Source: Myxococcales bacterium (GTDB lineage: Bacteria; Myxococcota_A; UBA9160; SZUA-336). From it: 64,000 bases of DNA. The stretch covers positions 1 to 64,000 of the forward strand of contig JABSQV010000017.1 of assembly GCA_013215565.1 (NCBI GenBank). Direction: 5' to 3'. Positions 1 through 11,560 of the stretch are shown piece by piece (the stretch's first letter is position 1; each line of letters opens with the position of its first letter). The translations under genes were made by a program, and so were the position numbers. The notes under the pieces were generated by a model. That model was not told the DNA's origin. It made no database searches and was given only the letters and a program-made list of their open reading frames with translations.

Positions 1-1471
1 CTGTCTGAGTTCGCGCAGAATCTCGGTACGTTCGATCGTGGCGATGTCGCTGTGCAGGTAGCGGACCCGGATGCCCAGCTCCTCGTAATAGGTCGTAAGC
101 TCCTCTGCCATCCGCTTCGTGAGAGTCGTGACCAGCACGCGGTCGCCCCACGCGACTCGCTGTCGGATCTCGGCGAGCAGATCCTCGACCTGGTTGGTGG
201 CCGGGCGCAGCTCGAGTTCGGGGTCGATCAGTCCCGTTGGGCGCACGACCTGTTCGACGATGACGCCCTTGGATTGCTCGAGTTCCCAGTCGCCCGGGGT
301 CGCCGAGAGGTAGATCCGTTGAGGAACCTTTCCCTCCCATTCATCGAAGCGCAGCGGCCGATTGTCGAGCGCCGACGGGAGCCGAAAGCCGTACTCGACC
401 AGGGTCTCCTTGCGCCGGCGGTCCCCCCGGTACATCCCGCCGATCTGGGGAATCGTCACGTGACTCTCGTCTACAAAGCAGAGGAAGTCCTCGGGAAAGT
501 AGGAGAGCAGCGTGTAGGGCTGGTCTCCTGTCTGCCGCCCGTCGAGCCAGCGCGAATAGTTTTCGACGCCGTGACAGAAACCGAACTCGCGCATCATCTC
601 GATGTCGTACATGGTGCGCTGCTCGATGCGCTGCGCCTCGAGCAGCTTGTCCCGCTTGCGCAAATCCTGAATCCGCTCGTCGAGCTCTCCGCGAATGCCC
701 TCGATGGCACGCTCCAGTCGCTCCTCGGTCTGCACGTAGTGGCTGTTCGGAAATACGATTGCCTTCGTGGGCCGCGCGATCACGCGGCCGCGCAGCGGAT
801 CGACCTCGGTGATCGACTCGAGTTCGTCACCGAAGAATTCGAGCCGGAGCGCCCGCTCGTCCTCGTACGCCGGGAAGATTTCGACCACATCCCCGCGGAC
901 CCGGAAGGTTCCGCGATGGAAGTCGTAGTCGTTTCGGTCGTAGAGCATCGCGACGAGCTTCTTGAGCAGTTCGTCCCGCGCGAGTGTCATCCCGCGCTCC
1001 AGAAACGCGTGCATCTGTCCGTACGTCTCGGGCGATCCGAGCCCGTAGATACAGGAAACACTCGCTACCACGATCACGTCCCGCCGGGAGAGCACCGAAC
1101 GCGTGGCCGAGTGCCTGAGCTTGTCGATCTCCTCGTTGATCGAGGCGTCCTTCTCGATGAAGGTGTCGGTGGTCGGCAGGTAGGCCTCGGGCTGGTAGTA
1201 GTCGTAGTAAGAGACGAAGTACTCGACCGCATTGTTGGGAAACAGCTTGCGCAACTCGCCGTAGAGCTGGGCCGCCAGGGTCTTGTTCGGCGCCATCACG
1301 AGGCTGGGACGGTTCAGCCGCTCGATCACCCAGGACATGGTCGCGGTCTTTCCGCTGCCGGTGATCCCGAGCAGCGTCTGGTTGCGTTCGCCGCGTTCCG
1401 CGCCCGCCACCAGGTCGGCAATCGCCCCCGGCTGATCGCCCGTGGGCGTGTAATCCGTCACGACCTCGAAG

Positions 1472-1479
<8 letters not shown>
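1..1479 (-). CDS. uvrB: Excinuclease ABC subunit B (3' part truncated by window edge), GTG start
   Basis: Reverse-strand translation gives [26 protein letters not shown]...[16 protein letters not shown]...[36 protein letters not shown]...[21 protein letters not shown], typical UvrB; not in the ORF track because it is open at the edge. Confidence 0.96.
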
Positions 1480-2871
<1,392 letters not shown>

Positions 2872-2875
<4 letters not shown>

Positions 2876-3351
2876 GCCCGACGTTCCTCGAGCAGGACTA
2901 CGGCCTGCGCCGCGATCCCCTCGCCGCGGCCCACGGCCCCGAGACCGTCCCCGCTCTTGAGCTTCACGTTCATGTCTGCCTCGGAAAGCCGTAACAACTT
3001 CGCGAGTTCCTTGCGAATGCCGTCCCGATACGGCGCGAGCCGTGGCTCGGCCGCCGTGATCACGCAGTCGACGTTTCCGATCCGCAGCCCCGCTCGTTCG
3101 ACCCGCTCGAGAATCGGCGTCAGCAGCGCAGCGCCGGGAGCATCGTGCCAGCGCGGGTCCTCCGACGGGAAATGCTCGCCGAGGTCTCCCGCCCCGAGTG
3201 CGCCAAGCAGGGCATCGCCGACGGCGTGCGCCAGCACGTCGGCGTCGGAGTGACCCTCGAGCCCGCGCGTGTGAGGGATTTCGAGGCCACCGAGAATCAG
3301 ACGCCGCCCCTCCGCGAAGCGGTGCATGTCGGACCCGAGCCCGACCCTCAT
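2872..3351 (-). CDS. ispF: 2-C-methyl-D-erythritol 2,4-cyclodiphosphate synthase
   Basis: MRVGLGSDMHRF...LGGLEIPHTRGLEGHSDADVLAHAVGDALLGALGAGDLG; 4-bp overlap with ispD. Confidence 0.97.
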
Positions 3352-4019
3352 CCGAGACGCTCCCGCGCCCGCTCGAGATCCTCGGGCCAGGTGAGCTTCC
3401 AGTTTTCAGGTCGGCCCGGGCAGGTCCGCACCGTCACCCCGATCCGCTCGACGAGCGAGGCGCAATCCGTGCCCTCGAAGCCGTCGCGCTCGGCTTTCTC
3501 GTGCGCTTCCCGCAGCACGCTTGTCCGAAACGCCTGCGGTGTCTGCACCTGGACCAGTCGCGCGCGATTGAAGGTCCGGACCACCCGGTCGCCGTCGATC
3601 TCCTTGATCGTGTCGGAGATCGGGATCACGGGAATCGCCGCCCCGGTCTCCCGCGCCGCCGCCAGCACCTGCTCGGCGTCGCGCACCTCGACGAAGCAGC
3701 GGGCCGCGTCGTGGATGAGCACCCATTCCGTCCGCACCGCGGCGAGCCCGGCGCGCACCGAAGCCTGGCGCGTCGCCCCGCCCGGGATCGCTTCGAGCAG
3801 CCGGCCGAGCGCTCCCCAGGCGGCCCGCAACGGGTCGAGCGCCGGTTCGTACCCGGCCGGGACCACGCAGTGCACGGCATCCACGCTCGGCGCCGAGGCG
3901 AGCGCGCCGACGCTCCAGTGGAGCAGGCTTCGACCCCCCACCTCGACGAGCGCCTTCGGGACCCGGGACCGCATCCGGATTCCAGCACCGGCTGCGAGCA
4001 CGACGGCAGCGACGGACAT
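3348..4019 (-). CDS. ispD: 2-C-methyl-D-erythritol 4-phosphate cytidylyltransferase
   Basis: VVLAAGAGIRMRSRVPKALVEVGGRSLLHWSV...HDAARCFV...TPQAFR. Confidence 0.95.
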   Translation of the reverse strand: MSVAAVVLAAGAGIRMRSRVPKALVEVGGRSLLHWSVGALASAPSVDAVHCVVPAGYEPALDPLRAAWGALGRLLEAIPGGATRQASVRAGLAAVRTEWVLIHDAARCFVEVRDAEQVLAAARETGAAIPVIPISDTIKEIDGDRVVRTFNRARLVQVQTPQAFRTSVLREAHEKAERDGFEGTDCASLVERIGVTVRTCPGRPENWKLTWPEDLERARERLG

Positions 4020-4094
4020 GCGGGCAATATAGCGCCCGCCGCGCGGTCGCTCGCTCGTGAGCCGGGGCCGCCCGAACGGCGCCCGGCAGCGCCC

Positions 4095-4637
4095 CTAGCG
4101 GATGGACTGCTTGATCTCGGCCTTGATCTCTGCCTCGACCTCGGCCGCAGGCTTTCGCAGGGCTGCTGCCAGCTCGTGCACGACCAGCGAGCGGGCGAGA
4201 TCGAGCAGGCGGTGCTCGCCAAACGAAAGCTCCTTCTCGAGCTGCAGCCGCAGCAGGTCGCGCAGGATTTCGGCGACCTCGAAGACGCTCCCGTGCCTGA
4301 GCTTCTCCTGGTTGTCCCGAAACTGCCGGCTCCAGGTCTGCCCGCGCGGCCGCGGGCGCCGGGCTGCCCGCAGGATCTCCCAAATCCGGCCCACCTCGCG
4401 CCGGCCGACGACCTCGCGAAGCCCCGCCGCCTCGACGTTCTCACACGGAATCAGGATTCGCGAATTGTCCTCGAGCAGCGTCAGCACCAGTAGTTCGACG
4501 GTGAAGTCCGCGATGGTCCGCTTCTCGACCCCGCTCACGCGGGCCACTCCACGCCCCGGGTAGACGGCCAGCTGGCCGATCCGGGCGTCCCACCTGCGGG
4601 TCCGCATGCGCGTTCTCGTGCGCCGTCTGGCTGCCAC
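4095..4637 (-). CDS. CarD/CdnL-family transcriptional regulator
   Basis: IGQLAVYPGRGVARVSGVEKRTI...RILIPCENVEAAGLREVV plus C-terminal helical domain; start codon uncertain (Arg-rich N-terminus). Confidence 0.88.
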   Translation of the reverse strand: MAARRRTRTRMRTRRWDARIGQLAVYPGRGVARVSGVEKRTIADFTVELLVLTLLEDNSRILIPCENVEAAGLREVVGRREVGRIWEILRAARRPRPRGQTWSRQFRDNQEKLRHGSVFEVAEILRDLLRLQLEKELSFGEHRLLDLARSLVVHELAAALRKPAAEVEAEIKAEIKQSIR

Positions 4638-4744
4638 CCGTCGCCCCCTCCCCGAACGAGCACGCGCATGCTAGCACGCGCCCTCCCGCCGGCCCTGCCC
4701 GCCGGCAGGCCAAGCTCGCGGCTCGCGACTGACCGTTGATTCAG

Positions 4745-4783
4745 TATAATGACTCCTGGTCCTATTTACTGACTGATGAGTCA
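4745..4783 (+). promoter_or_regulatory. Candidate promoter/operator upstream of tetR: TATAAT at 4745-4750 and palindrome TGACT-GATG-AGTCA at 4770-4783
   Basis: AT-rich island in the divergent carD/tetR intergenic region; perfect 5+4+5 inverted repeat 14 bp upstream of the tetR ATG; no good -35 hexamer at 17 bp. Confidence 0.5.
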
Positions 4784-4796
4784 AGAGGTTTGACCC

Positions 4797-5408
4797 ATGC
4801 CCCTCGAACGCCGTGCGGTGACCAAGGAAGAGGTCGTCAAGGACTTCCGGACCGGCGAGATCGCGAACGCGGCGAGACGCGTGATCGGCGAACTCGGATA
4901 CCCGGAAGCCTCGATGGAACGTATCGCTCAGGAAGCCGGGGTCTCCAAGGGCACCCTCTACCTCTACTACCGGAACAAGCGCGCGCTGCTGCTGACCGCG
5001 ATCGAGCACAGCTTCGACGAGCTGATGACCGAGACCCGGATTCGGACCGAGCGCGTCAAGGGCTGCGAGGCTCAGCTCGGCGCGATGGTGAGGGCGTGGG
5101 TCGAACACACCAACGAACAGCGGGCGTTCTTTCGCGTTCTCCAGCTCGTGGGGCCCGACCTTTCCGAAGAACTGCGCGGTCTCCAGGAGATCTATCACGG
5201 CTTCCTATCCGAATTGCTGAACCGCGGCCAGCAGGCAGGAGAGCTTCGCGGGCACGACTCGGCGCAGGTGGCCCGGCTGGTCGTGAACCTATTGCGCGGC
5301 ACCTCACTCGCGCGCCTCAACCAGAGTGACCCACCCGATGCGGAGGACGAGATCGCCACGATCGTCGACGTACTGATGCACGGGATCGCAGCCGGAGACG
5401 CTCGATGA
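4797..5408 (+). CDS. TetR/AcrR-family transcriptional regulator
   Basis: N-terminal HTH: AARRVIGELGYPEASMERIAQEAGVSKGTLYLYYRNKRALLLTAIE. Confidence 0.95.
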   Translation: MPLERRAVTKEEVVKDFRTGEIANAARRVIGELGYPEASMERIAQEAGVSKGTLYLYYRNKRALLLTAIEHSFDELMTETRIRTERVKGCEAQLGAMVRAWVEHTNEQRAFFRVLQLVGPDLSEELRGLQEIYHGFLSELLNRGQQAGELRGHDSAQVARLVVNLLRGTSLARLNQSDPPDAEDEIATIVDVLMHGIAAGDAR

Positions 5409-7087
5409 CCCTCCGAATCCTGTACGCGCTGACGCTGACGCTCGGGCTCGCCGGCCCGGCGCTCTCCCAGAGCGAGCCCGGGCCCGGCCCGGAACCCGCC
5501 ATCGAGGAGCTGCGCCTGACCCTGCGCGAGGCCGTCGAGCTCGGGCTCGAGCACAACCTGGAGCTCGAGATCGAACGCGCGGGTCCCGAGATCGCGGCCG
5601 CGCGCGTCGGCCAGGCGATAGGTGCGTTCGACCCGATCGGCTTCGCCGAATACGGGCGCGACCACCTGGAACTGCCGATTGCGAACCCGGTCCAGAACGT
5701 GTTCTCCGGCGGCAACGTCGAGGACCAGATCATCCAAGACTCGTGGAAGGCAGGAGCCGGGTTCCAGGGCCAGCTTCCGTTCGGGCTTCGCTACGCGAGT
5801 ACCTACGGTTTCGACAAGATCAAAACGTCCTCGAGCTTCACCGCCCTGGAGCCAGAGTATGCGCCCACGTGGTCGACCGAGATCACGCTGCCGCTCCTGC
5901 GCAACTTCCTCTACAACGACGCCTCGGTGAGCGTGAAGCGCAGCCGGATCTCCGAGCAGATCTCGATCGAGGAGTTCCGGGGCCGGCTGATGGACCTGGT
6001 CGTCTCGATCGAGCAGGCCTACTGGGCGCTCGCCGCCGCCCGCGCAGAGCACGGGGTCTCGGACAAGAGCCTGCAGACCGCGGTCGACCTGCTCGAGCTG
6101 ACCCGGGTGCAGTACGAAGTGGGCGTGGTCTCGCGCGTGAACGTCACCCAGGCCCAGGCCGGCGTCGCGGAGCGCGAGTTCAACGAGATCGCGGCCGAGA
6201 ACCGCGCCGAGAACGCGGAGGACATCCTGCTCGAACTGATCGCGACGCCCGATCTCGCCAGCTACGACCGCACCCGGATCGAGCCCGAGAATCCCACCTT
6301 CATCGAGTACGAGGTCAGCCAGACGCGCTCGGTCGAGCGCGCGATCGAGCTTCGGCCCGAACTCGCGGCCGCGCGCCGCAGGGTCGAGGAGGCGGACCTC
6401 GCCCTGACGCTCGCGCGCAACCAGCGGCTGCCCAGCCTGGACCTGACCGCCTCCTACGCAATGAGAGGGCTCTCCGGAAGCCAGAAACGGGCCGCAGGAT
6501 CGGAAAATCCGCCCTTCGCAAATTGCGTGGTGGACGCCCTCGGCACGCCCATAGCAATCGGAGATCCTTGCGTGAGCACGGCCAGCCGACCCCAGCCCAA
6601 TCTCGACTTTCCCACCAGCGCCGGGGGGTCCCACGATGGCTTCTTCGATGCCTCGGGCTCCCACAGCTGGGGACTGATGGGGCGGGTCGAGATCCCGATC
6701 GGAAACCGCAGCGCGCGCTCCGTCGAGATCGAGCGCCGGATCGAGGCGCGGCGCGCGCGCACGCGGCTGAGCCGGCTCGAGCAAACGGTCGTGCGCGAAG
6801 TGCGTGCGGCCGTCCGGAATCTGGGCTCGGCAATTCGGGGCATCCAGTCGGCCGAGCGGCGGCGCGTGGCCCAGCAGGAGACGCTGCGCGCCGAGGAGGA
6901 GCGGCTGCGGCTCGGCGATTCCACCCCGCACGACGTGCTGGAGTTCGACCGCGACCTGGCCGACGCGGAACGCCAGGAGATCTTCGCGCTACGCGCGTAC
7001 CGGAACAACATCGCCGCGCTCGAGCGGGCCCAGGGAACCAGCCTGCGCACGCTCGGGATCTCGGTCGAACAGGAGCTGCTGCGATGA
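5405..7087 (+). CDS. TolC-family outer membrane efflux protein
   Basis: Signal peptide, LTLREAVELGLEHNLELEIERAG, LARNQRLPSLDLTASYAMRG, coiled-coil repeats; 4-bp overlap with tetR. Confidence 0.93.
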   Translation: MTLRILYALTLTLGLAGPALSQSEPGPGPEPAIEELRLTLREAVELGLEHNLELEIERAGPEIAAARVGQAIGAFDPIGFAEYGRDHLELPIANPVQNVFSGGNVEDQIIQDSWKAGAGFQGQLPFGLRYASTYGFDKIKTSSSFTALEPEYAPTWSTEITLPLLRNFLYNDASVSVKRSRISEQISIEEFRGRLMDLVVSIEQAYWALAAARAEHGVSDKSLQTAVDLLELTRVQYEVGVVSRVNVTQAQAGVAEREFNEIAAENRAENAEDILLELIATPDLASYDRTRIEPENPTFIEYEVSQTRSVERAIELRPELAAARRRVEEADLALTLARNQRLPSLDLTASYAMRGLSGSQKRAAGSENPPFANCVVDALGTPIAIGDPCVSTASRPQPNLDFPTSAGGSHDGFFDASGSHSWGLMGRVEIPIGNRSARSVEIERRIEARRARTRLSRLEQTVVREVRAAVRNLGSAIRGIQSAERRRVAQQETLRAEEERLRLGDSTPHDVLEFDRDLADAERQEIFALRAYRNNIAALERAQGTSLRTLGISVEQELLR

Positions 7088-8247
7088 AGCCACGTTCCCC
7101 CCTGCTCTGCGCACTGCTGCTCGCGACGGCCTGCGGCTCGGCCGAGGTGACCGAGACGCCGGACGCTACGGTCCCGGTCCGCGTCGGAACGGTCGAGCGC
7201 CGCTCGCTGGCACGCACGGTCCAGGTGTCGGGACGCCTCGCGGCCCACGAGGAGGTCCAGATCGTGCCGCGCGCGAGCGGCCAGATCGTGCGCCTGCACC
7301 GCGACGAGGGGGACTACGTGAAGGCTGGCGAGTTGCTGATCGAACTCGACAAGCGGGAGCCCGAACTCGAACTCGCGCGCGCGCGGGCCCACGAACACCA
7401 GGCTGCGGCCCGCCTCGAAGACGCCGAGCGCGTGCTCGAGCGGAAAAGCGAACTCTTCGAGCGCAACATCGCGGCCCGCGCCGACCTCGACAGCGCGCGG
7501 GTCCAGGCTCGCATCGCGGCGGCCGATCTCGAAAACGCGATCGCGGGTCGAAAGCTCGCCGCGCAGCGGCTCGACGAAACCGAGATCCGCGCACCGATCG
7601 ACGGAATTCTGCAGGACCGGACGGCTTCGGTCGGAGACTTCGTCGGTTCCAGAGGCCCGGGCGGCCTCCCGGGACGCAACGGCGGCTCCGGTGGAGGCGG
7701 ATCGGGGAGCTTCGGCTCGTTCGGGGACCCGATCTTCACGCTGATCCAGATCGATCCGCTCAAGCTCGAAATCAACGTCGCCGAGCAGGACGTGCCCTAC
7801 ATCGAGGCCACCGACGCCAGAATCAGGGTGGCGGTCGACGTCTACCCGGAGCGCGAGTTCTTCGGCCGGATCACGTACATCGCACCCAGCCTGCACCCGC
7901 TCGCGCACACACAGTTGATCCGGCTGATCGTCCCCAACCCGGATCACACACTCAAGCCGGGGATGTTCACGCGGATCCGGACCACGCGCGAGCGCGCCGA
8001 GGCAACGCTCGTAATCCCGGCGGCCGCGCTCATGAACCTGGGCGGCGTCTCCGGCGTCTACGTCGTGAACGGCACGGGCGAGGCCCACCTGCGCACGATC
8101 GAGACCGCGTTTTCGACTGAACAAGCCGCCGCGATCCGCTCCGGGCTGCGTGAGGGCGAACAGGTAGTGATCGAGGGCCAGAGCAACCTGCGCGACGGCT
8201 CGCGGATTCGCGTGGTCCCGGGTCCGGAGGCAGCCGGGGGTTCGTGA
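7084..8247 (+). CDS. Efflux RND transporter periplasmic adaptor (lipoprotein, MdtA/AcrA-like)
   Basis: Lipobox LLATAC-G; VPRASGQIVRLHRDEGDYVKAGELLIELD; ETEIRAPIDGILQDRTASVGDFV; start at ATG 7084 inside longer ORF 5743-8247. Confidence 0.94.
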   Translation: MKPRSPLLCALLLATACGSAEVTETPDATVPVRVGTVERRSLARTVQVSGRLAAHEEVQIVPRASGQIVRLHRDEGDYVKAGELLIELDKREPELELARARAHEHQAAARLEDAERVLERKSELFERNIAARADLDSARVQARIAAADLENAIAGRKLAAQRLDETEIRAPIDGILQDRTASVGDFVGSRGPGGLPGRNGGSGGGGSGSFGSFGDPIFTLIQIDPLKLEINVAEQDVPYIEATDARIRVAVDVYPEREFFGRITYIAPSLHPLAHTQLIRLIVPNPDHTLKPGMFTRIRTTRERAEATLVIPAAALMNLGGVSGVYVVNGTGEAHLRTIETAFSTEQAAAIRSGLREGEQVVIEGQSNLRDGSRIRVVPGPEAAGGS

Positions 8248-11200
8248 ACCTCACCGAGTTCAGCGTCCGGCATCCGGTCTCGATCTCGATGTTGATCGTG
8301 ATCCTGGTGACGCTCGGCTTCGTCTCGATGTCGGGGCTTCCGGTCGAGATGTTTCCCGAGATCGACTTCCCGATCATCAGCATCGCGACCGAGTACGAGG
8401 GGGTCGCTCCGCAGGAGATCGAGGAACGCGTCACGCGTCCGATCGAACAGGCCGTCGCCGCGGTCGAGGACGTCAAGAGCGTCCGTTCGCGCACCACCGA
8501 GGGTCTTTCGCTGGTCTTCATCGAGTTCTACTGGGGCGCCGATACCGACCTGCTCCGGATCGACGTGCGCGAGAAGCTGGACTCCATCCGGGGGGCGCTT
8601 CCCGAGGACATCGACGACCCGATCGTGGCGAAGCGGGGCTTCGGCTCCGATCCGCAGGCGATCCGGGTTGCGGTCTCGTCGGAATATCTGCCACTGACCG
8701 AGGTACGCCGGCTCGCCGAGGACATCCTCAAGCCCCGACTCGAGAGTATCGAGGAGGTCGCGACCATCGACGTCGTAGGCGGTCGGGAACGCGAGATTCA
8801 GGTGAACGTGATCCAGCGGCAACTCGGTTCCCACCGGCTGACGCTCGACGACGTAATCGCCACGCTGCGTAGAGAAAATCTCAACCATCCAGGCGGTCGC
8901 TTCGAACGCGGCCATTACGAGGTTCTGCTCCGGACCGTTGGGAAGTTCCGTTCCGTGGCCGCGATCTCGAACTTGCCGATCGCGAACCGCGAAGGCGCGG
9001 TGGTTACGATCGCCGACATCGCCGAGGTGAAGGACACGTTCCGCGAGGTCCGCTCGCTCTCGCGCTACAACGGCCTCGAAACCGTGGAACTCGCGGTGCT
9101 CAAGGAAGCCCAGGGCAACGCCCTCGCCATCAGCGACGCGGTGCGCGAACGGATCGTCGAACTGGAGCGCGAGTTCCCGCAGCTACGGATCGGAGTAGCC
9201 TTCGACTCCTCCCCGTTCATCCGCGACGCAGTGATCAACGTGCGCGAGAACGCGACCTGGGGCGGCTTCTTCGCGATCCTGGTCCTTTGGCCCTTCCTGT
9301 CGCGGCGACGCTGGGGCGTGTTCCTCGCGATCGCGGCCTCGGGCGCGGCCCTACTGGGCATCGACGTGCTGCTCGGGACCGCGGGGGAAGGCCTCAGCTC
9401 TCTGCTGCTGCTCGCGGCGCTCGCGGTCGGGGGCTTGCTCGTGTCACTGCTCTGGACCAGCTCCCCGGCGACCCTGATCGTGTCGCTTGCGATTCCGATC
9501 TCGATCGTGTCCACCTTCATCCTGATCAAGTTCGCGGAGATCTCGCTCAACGTGATCAGCCTGGGAGGGCTCGGGCTCGGAATCGGGATGCTCGTGGACA
9601 ACTCCGTGGTCGTGACCGAGAACATCGCGCGCCACCTGGCGATCGGGAAGAACTCGCGACGCGCGGCGATCGAGGGCACCTCCGAGGTATCGCTCGCGAT
9701 CGTGGTCTCAACCTTGACGACGCTCGCGGTCTTCCTGCCGATCGCGTGGGTGGAAGGGATCGCACGCGAGATCTTCAACGATCTATCCCTCACCGTCACG
9801 TTCTCGCTCAGCACCTCGCTGCTGGTCTCGCTCACGATCGTCCCGATGCTCGCATCGAAGTTTCTGCGCGCCGAGACGAGCCAAGAACTCGACCACGACC
9901 CGACCCCAGAGGAGGAAATCGGGGCCCTCCACCGCCCGCAGCTTCGACTGCGCGACGCCCTGCTCTGGATCCTGGCGAAGCGGCGGCGTATCTCGACCGT
10001 GCTCGGCGCGAGCGCGCTGCTATTCCTGCTCGCCATGGTTGGACTCGCGCTGCACCCGAAGGGCTTCTTCCCGTCGATGGACCGGGACACCTTCGCACTC
10101 TCGCTGGAGGCGCCGAAGGGCGCGTCGTTCGCGTTCGTAAACTCGATGGTCGAGCGCGTCGAGACGATCGTCCGACAGGACCCGGACGTCCAGGATACCT
10201 TCGTGTCGGTTCGGCCCGAAAAGACGATCGTGGGCGTCACGCTCCACAAGATCCGAACCCGTCACTCGCAGGACGTCCAGTCCGATCTGCGCGCGGCGCT
10301 CGCGGACATTCCCGACGCCACGATCCTGGTCTACAACTTCTCCAGTTCCGGGAGCGGACGCCCGGTCGATGTCGAGATTCTGGGCCACGACCGAGAACGC
10401 CTGGCAGCGCTCGGCGGCCTGATCAAGTCCCAACTCGAAGCGGTCGACGGCGTGCTCGACATCCAGTCCTCGGCCGAGGAGGGGCGTCCCGAACTCCGGA
10501 TCGAGATCGACCGCCTGCGAGCGGCGGACTTCGGACTTTCGGTACGCGATGTCGCGGACGCGGTCGAGACCGCGATGGAGGGTCGGATCGCGGGCCAGTA
10601 CACCGACCAGGATGCCGAGATGGACATCCGGGTGCAGTACGACCCCGAACGGCGCCGCGCGATGGCGAGTCTCGAGAACATCGGGCTCCGCACGCCCGAC
10701 GGCGTTCCGGCCGTGCTGCGCGAGGTCGCCCGGCTCCGGACCGACCGCGGACCTATCGAGATCGAACGCCTCGACCAGCGACGCATGGTGCACGTGGACG
10801 CCGAGAAGGACCGCGACGTCGCGATCACCGAGATCGCGACCGCGCTCGGCCGGCGGCTCGCGGATATCCCGTTCCCCGCGGGCTATCTGTGGCGCTTCTC
10901 GGGCGAGGAGGAGCGACGCGCCGAGGCCTTCGGCGGTCTCGCAATCGCGCTCGCGATCGCGATCTGCCTCGTCTACATGATCATGGCGGCGCTCTTCGAG
11001 TCGCTGGTGCAGCCATTCGTGATCATGCTCACGCTCCCGCTTGGGCTGATCGGGATCTATCTCGGACTCGCGCTGTTTAACCACGAACTCACGGTGCCCG
11101 CCTATATCGGGATCATCATGCTCGCCGGGATCGTGGTGAACAACGCGATCGTATTCGTCGACTACGCGAATCGGCTCCGCCGGCGCGGACTCGACCGCGA

Positions 11201-11513
11201 CCAGGCGCTGGCCCTAGCCGCGGGTGTTCGCCTACGGCCGATCCTGATGACGGCCGGAACCACGGTGCTCGGCATGCTGCCCCTCGCACTCGGCCTCGGA
11301 CGCGGCTCGCACGTGTTCCAGGCGCTGGCCGCAGCCGTCGCGGGCGGCGTCACGACCTCGACGCTCCTCACACTCGTGGTCGTGCCCTGCGCCTACGACT
11401 TCGTCGACCGGTTCGCCGGCCACCTGCGCCGTGGCGTGTCGAAACTCGGACTCGAGATCGATGATCCCTATGCCGGCAGCCCGGAGGTGCACCCGCCCGC
11501 GCGCGCGATGTAG
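8244..11513 (+). CDS. Efflux RND transporter permease, GTG start
   Basis: SVRHPVSISMLIVILVTLGFVSMSGLPVEMFPEIDFPIISIATEYEGVAPQEIEERVTRPIE; GLGIGMLVDNSVVVTENI; GIVVNNAIVFVDYANRLR; 1089 aa. Confidence 0.97.
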   Translation: MNLTEFSVRHPVSISMLIVILVTLGFVSMSGLPVEMFPEIDFPIISIATEYEGVAPQEIEERVTRPIEQAVAAVEDVKSVRSRTTEGLSLVFIEFYWGADTDLLRIDVREKLDSIRGALPEDIDDPIVAKRGFGSDPQAIRVAVSSEYLPLTEVRRLAEDILKPRLESIEEVATIDVVGGREREIQVNVIQRQLGSHRLTLDDVIATLRRENLNHPGGRFERGHYEVLLRTVGKFRSVAAISNLPIANREGAVVTIADIAEVKDTFREVRSLSRYNGLETVELAVLKEAQGNALAISDAVRERIVELEREFPQLRIGVAFDSSPFIRDAVINVRENATWGGFFAILVLWPFLSRRRWGVFLAIAASGAALLGIDVLLGTAGEGLSSLLLLAALAVGGLLVSLLWTSSPATLIVSLAIPISIVSTFILIKFAEISLNVISLGGLGLGIGMLVDNSVVVTENIARHLAIGKNSRRAAIEGTSEVSLAIVVSTLTTLAVFLPIAWVEGIAREIFNDLSLTVTFSLSTSLLVSLTIVPMLASKFLRAETSQELDHDPTPEEEIGALHRPQLRLRDALLWILAKRRRISTVLGASALLFLLAMVGLALHPKGFFPSMDRDTFALSLEAPKGASFAFVNSMVERVETIVRQDPDVQDTFVSVRPEKTIVGVTLHKIRTRHSQDVQSDLRAALADIPDATILVYNFSSSGSGRPVDVEILGHDRERLAALGGLIKSQLEAVDGVLDIQSSAEEGRPELRIEIDRLRAADFGLSVRDVADAVETAMEGRIAGQYTDQDAEMDIRVQYDPERRRAMASLENIGLRTPDGVPAVLREVARLRTDRGPIEIERLDQRRMVHVDAEKDRDVAITEIATALGRRLADIPFPAGYLWRFSGEEERRAEAFGGLAIALAIAICLVYMIMAALFESLVQPFVIMLTLPLGLIGIYLGLALFNHELTVPAYIGIIMLAGIVVNNAIVFVDYANRLRRRGLDRDQALALAAGVRLRPILMTAGTTVLGMLPLALGLGRGSHVFQALAAAVAGGVTTSTLLTLVVVPCAYDFVDRFAGHLRRGVSKLGLEIDDPYAGSPEVHPPARAM

Positions 11514-11560
11514 ACTCGGCAGAGACGCGGTGGCTGAGCGGCCGCCGCCGGGGGGCCGGG

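Noticed and set aside
5743-7083. 5' part of ORF 5743-8247
   Set aside because: Out-of-frame overlap with tolC; the adaptor with its lipoprotein signal starts at ATG 7084.
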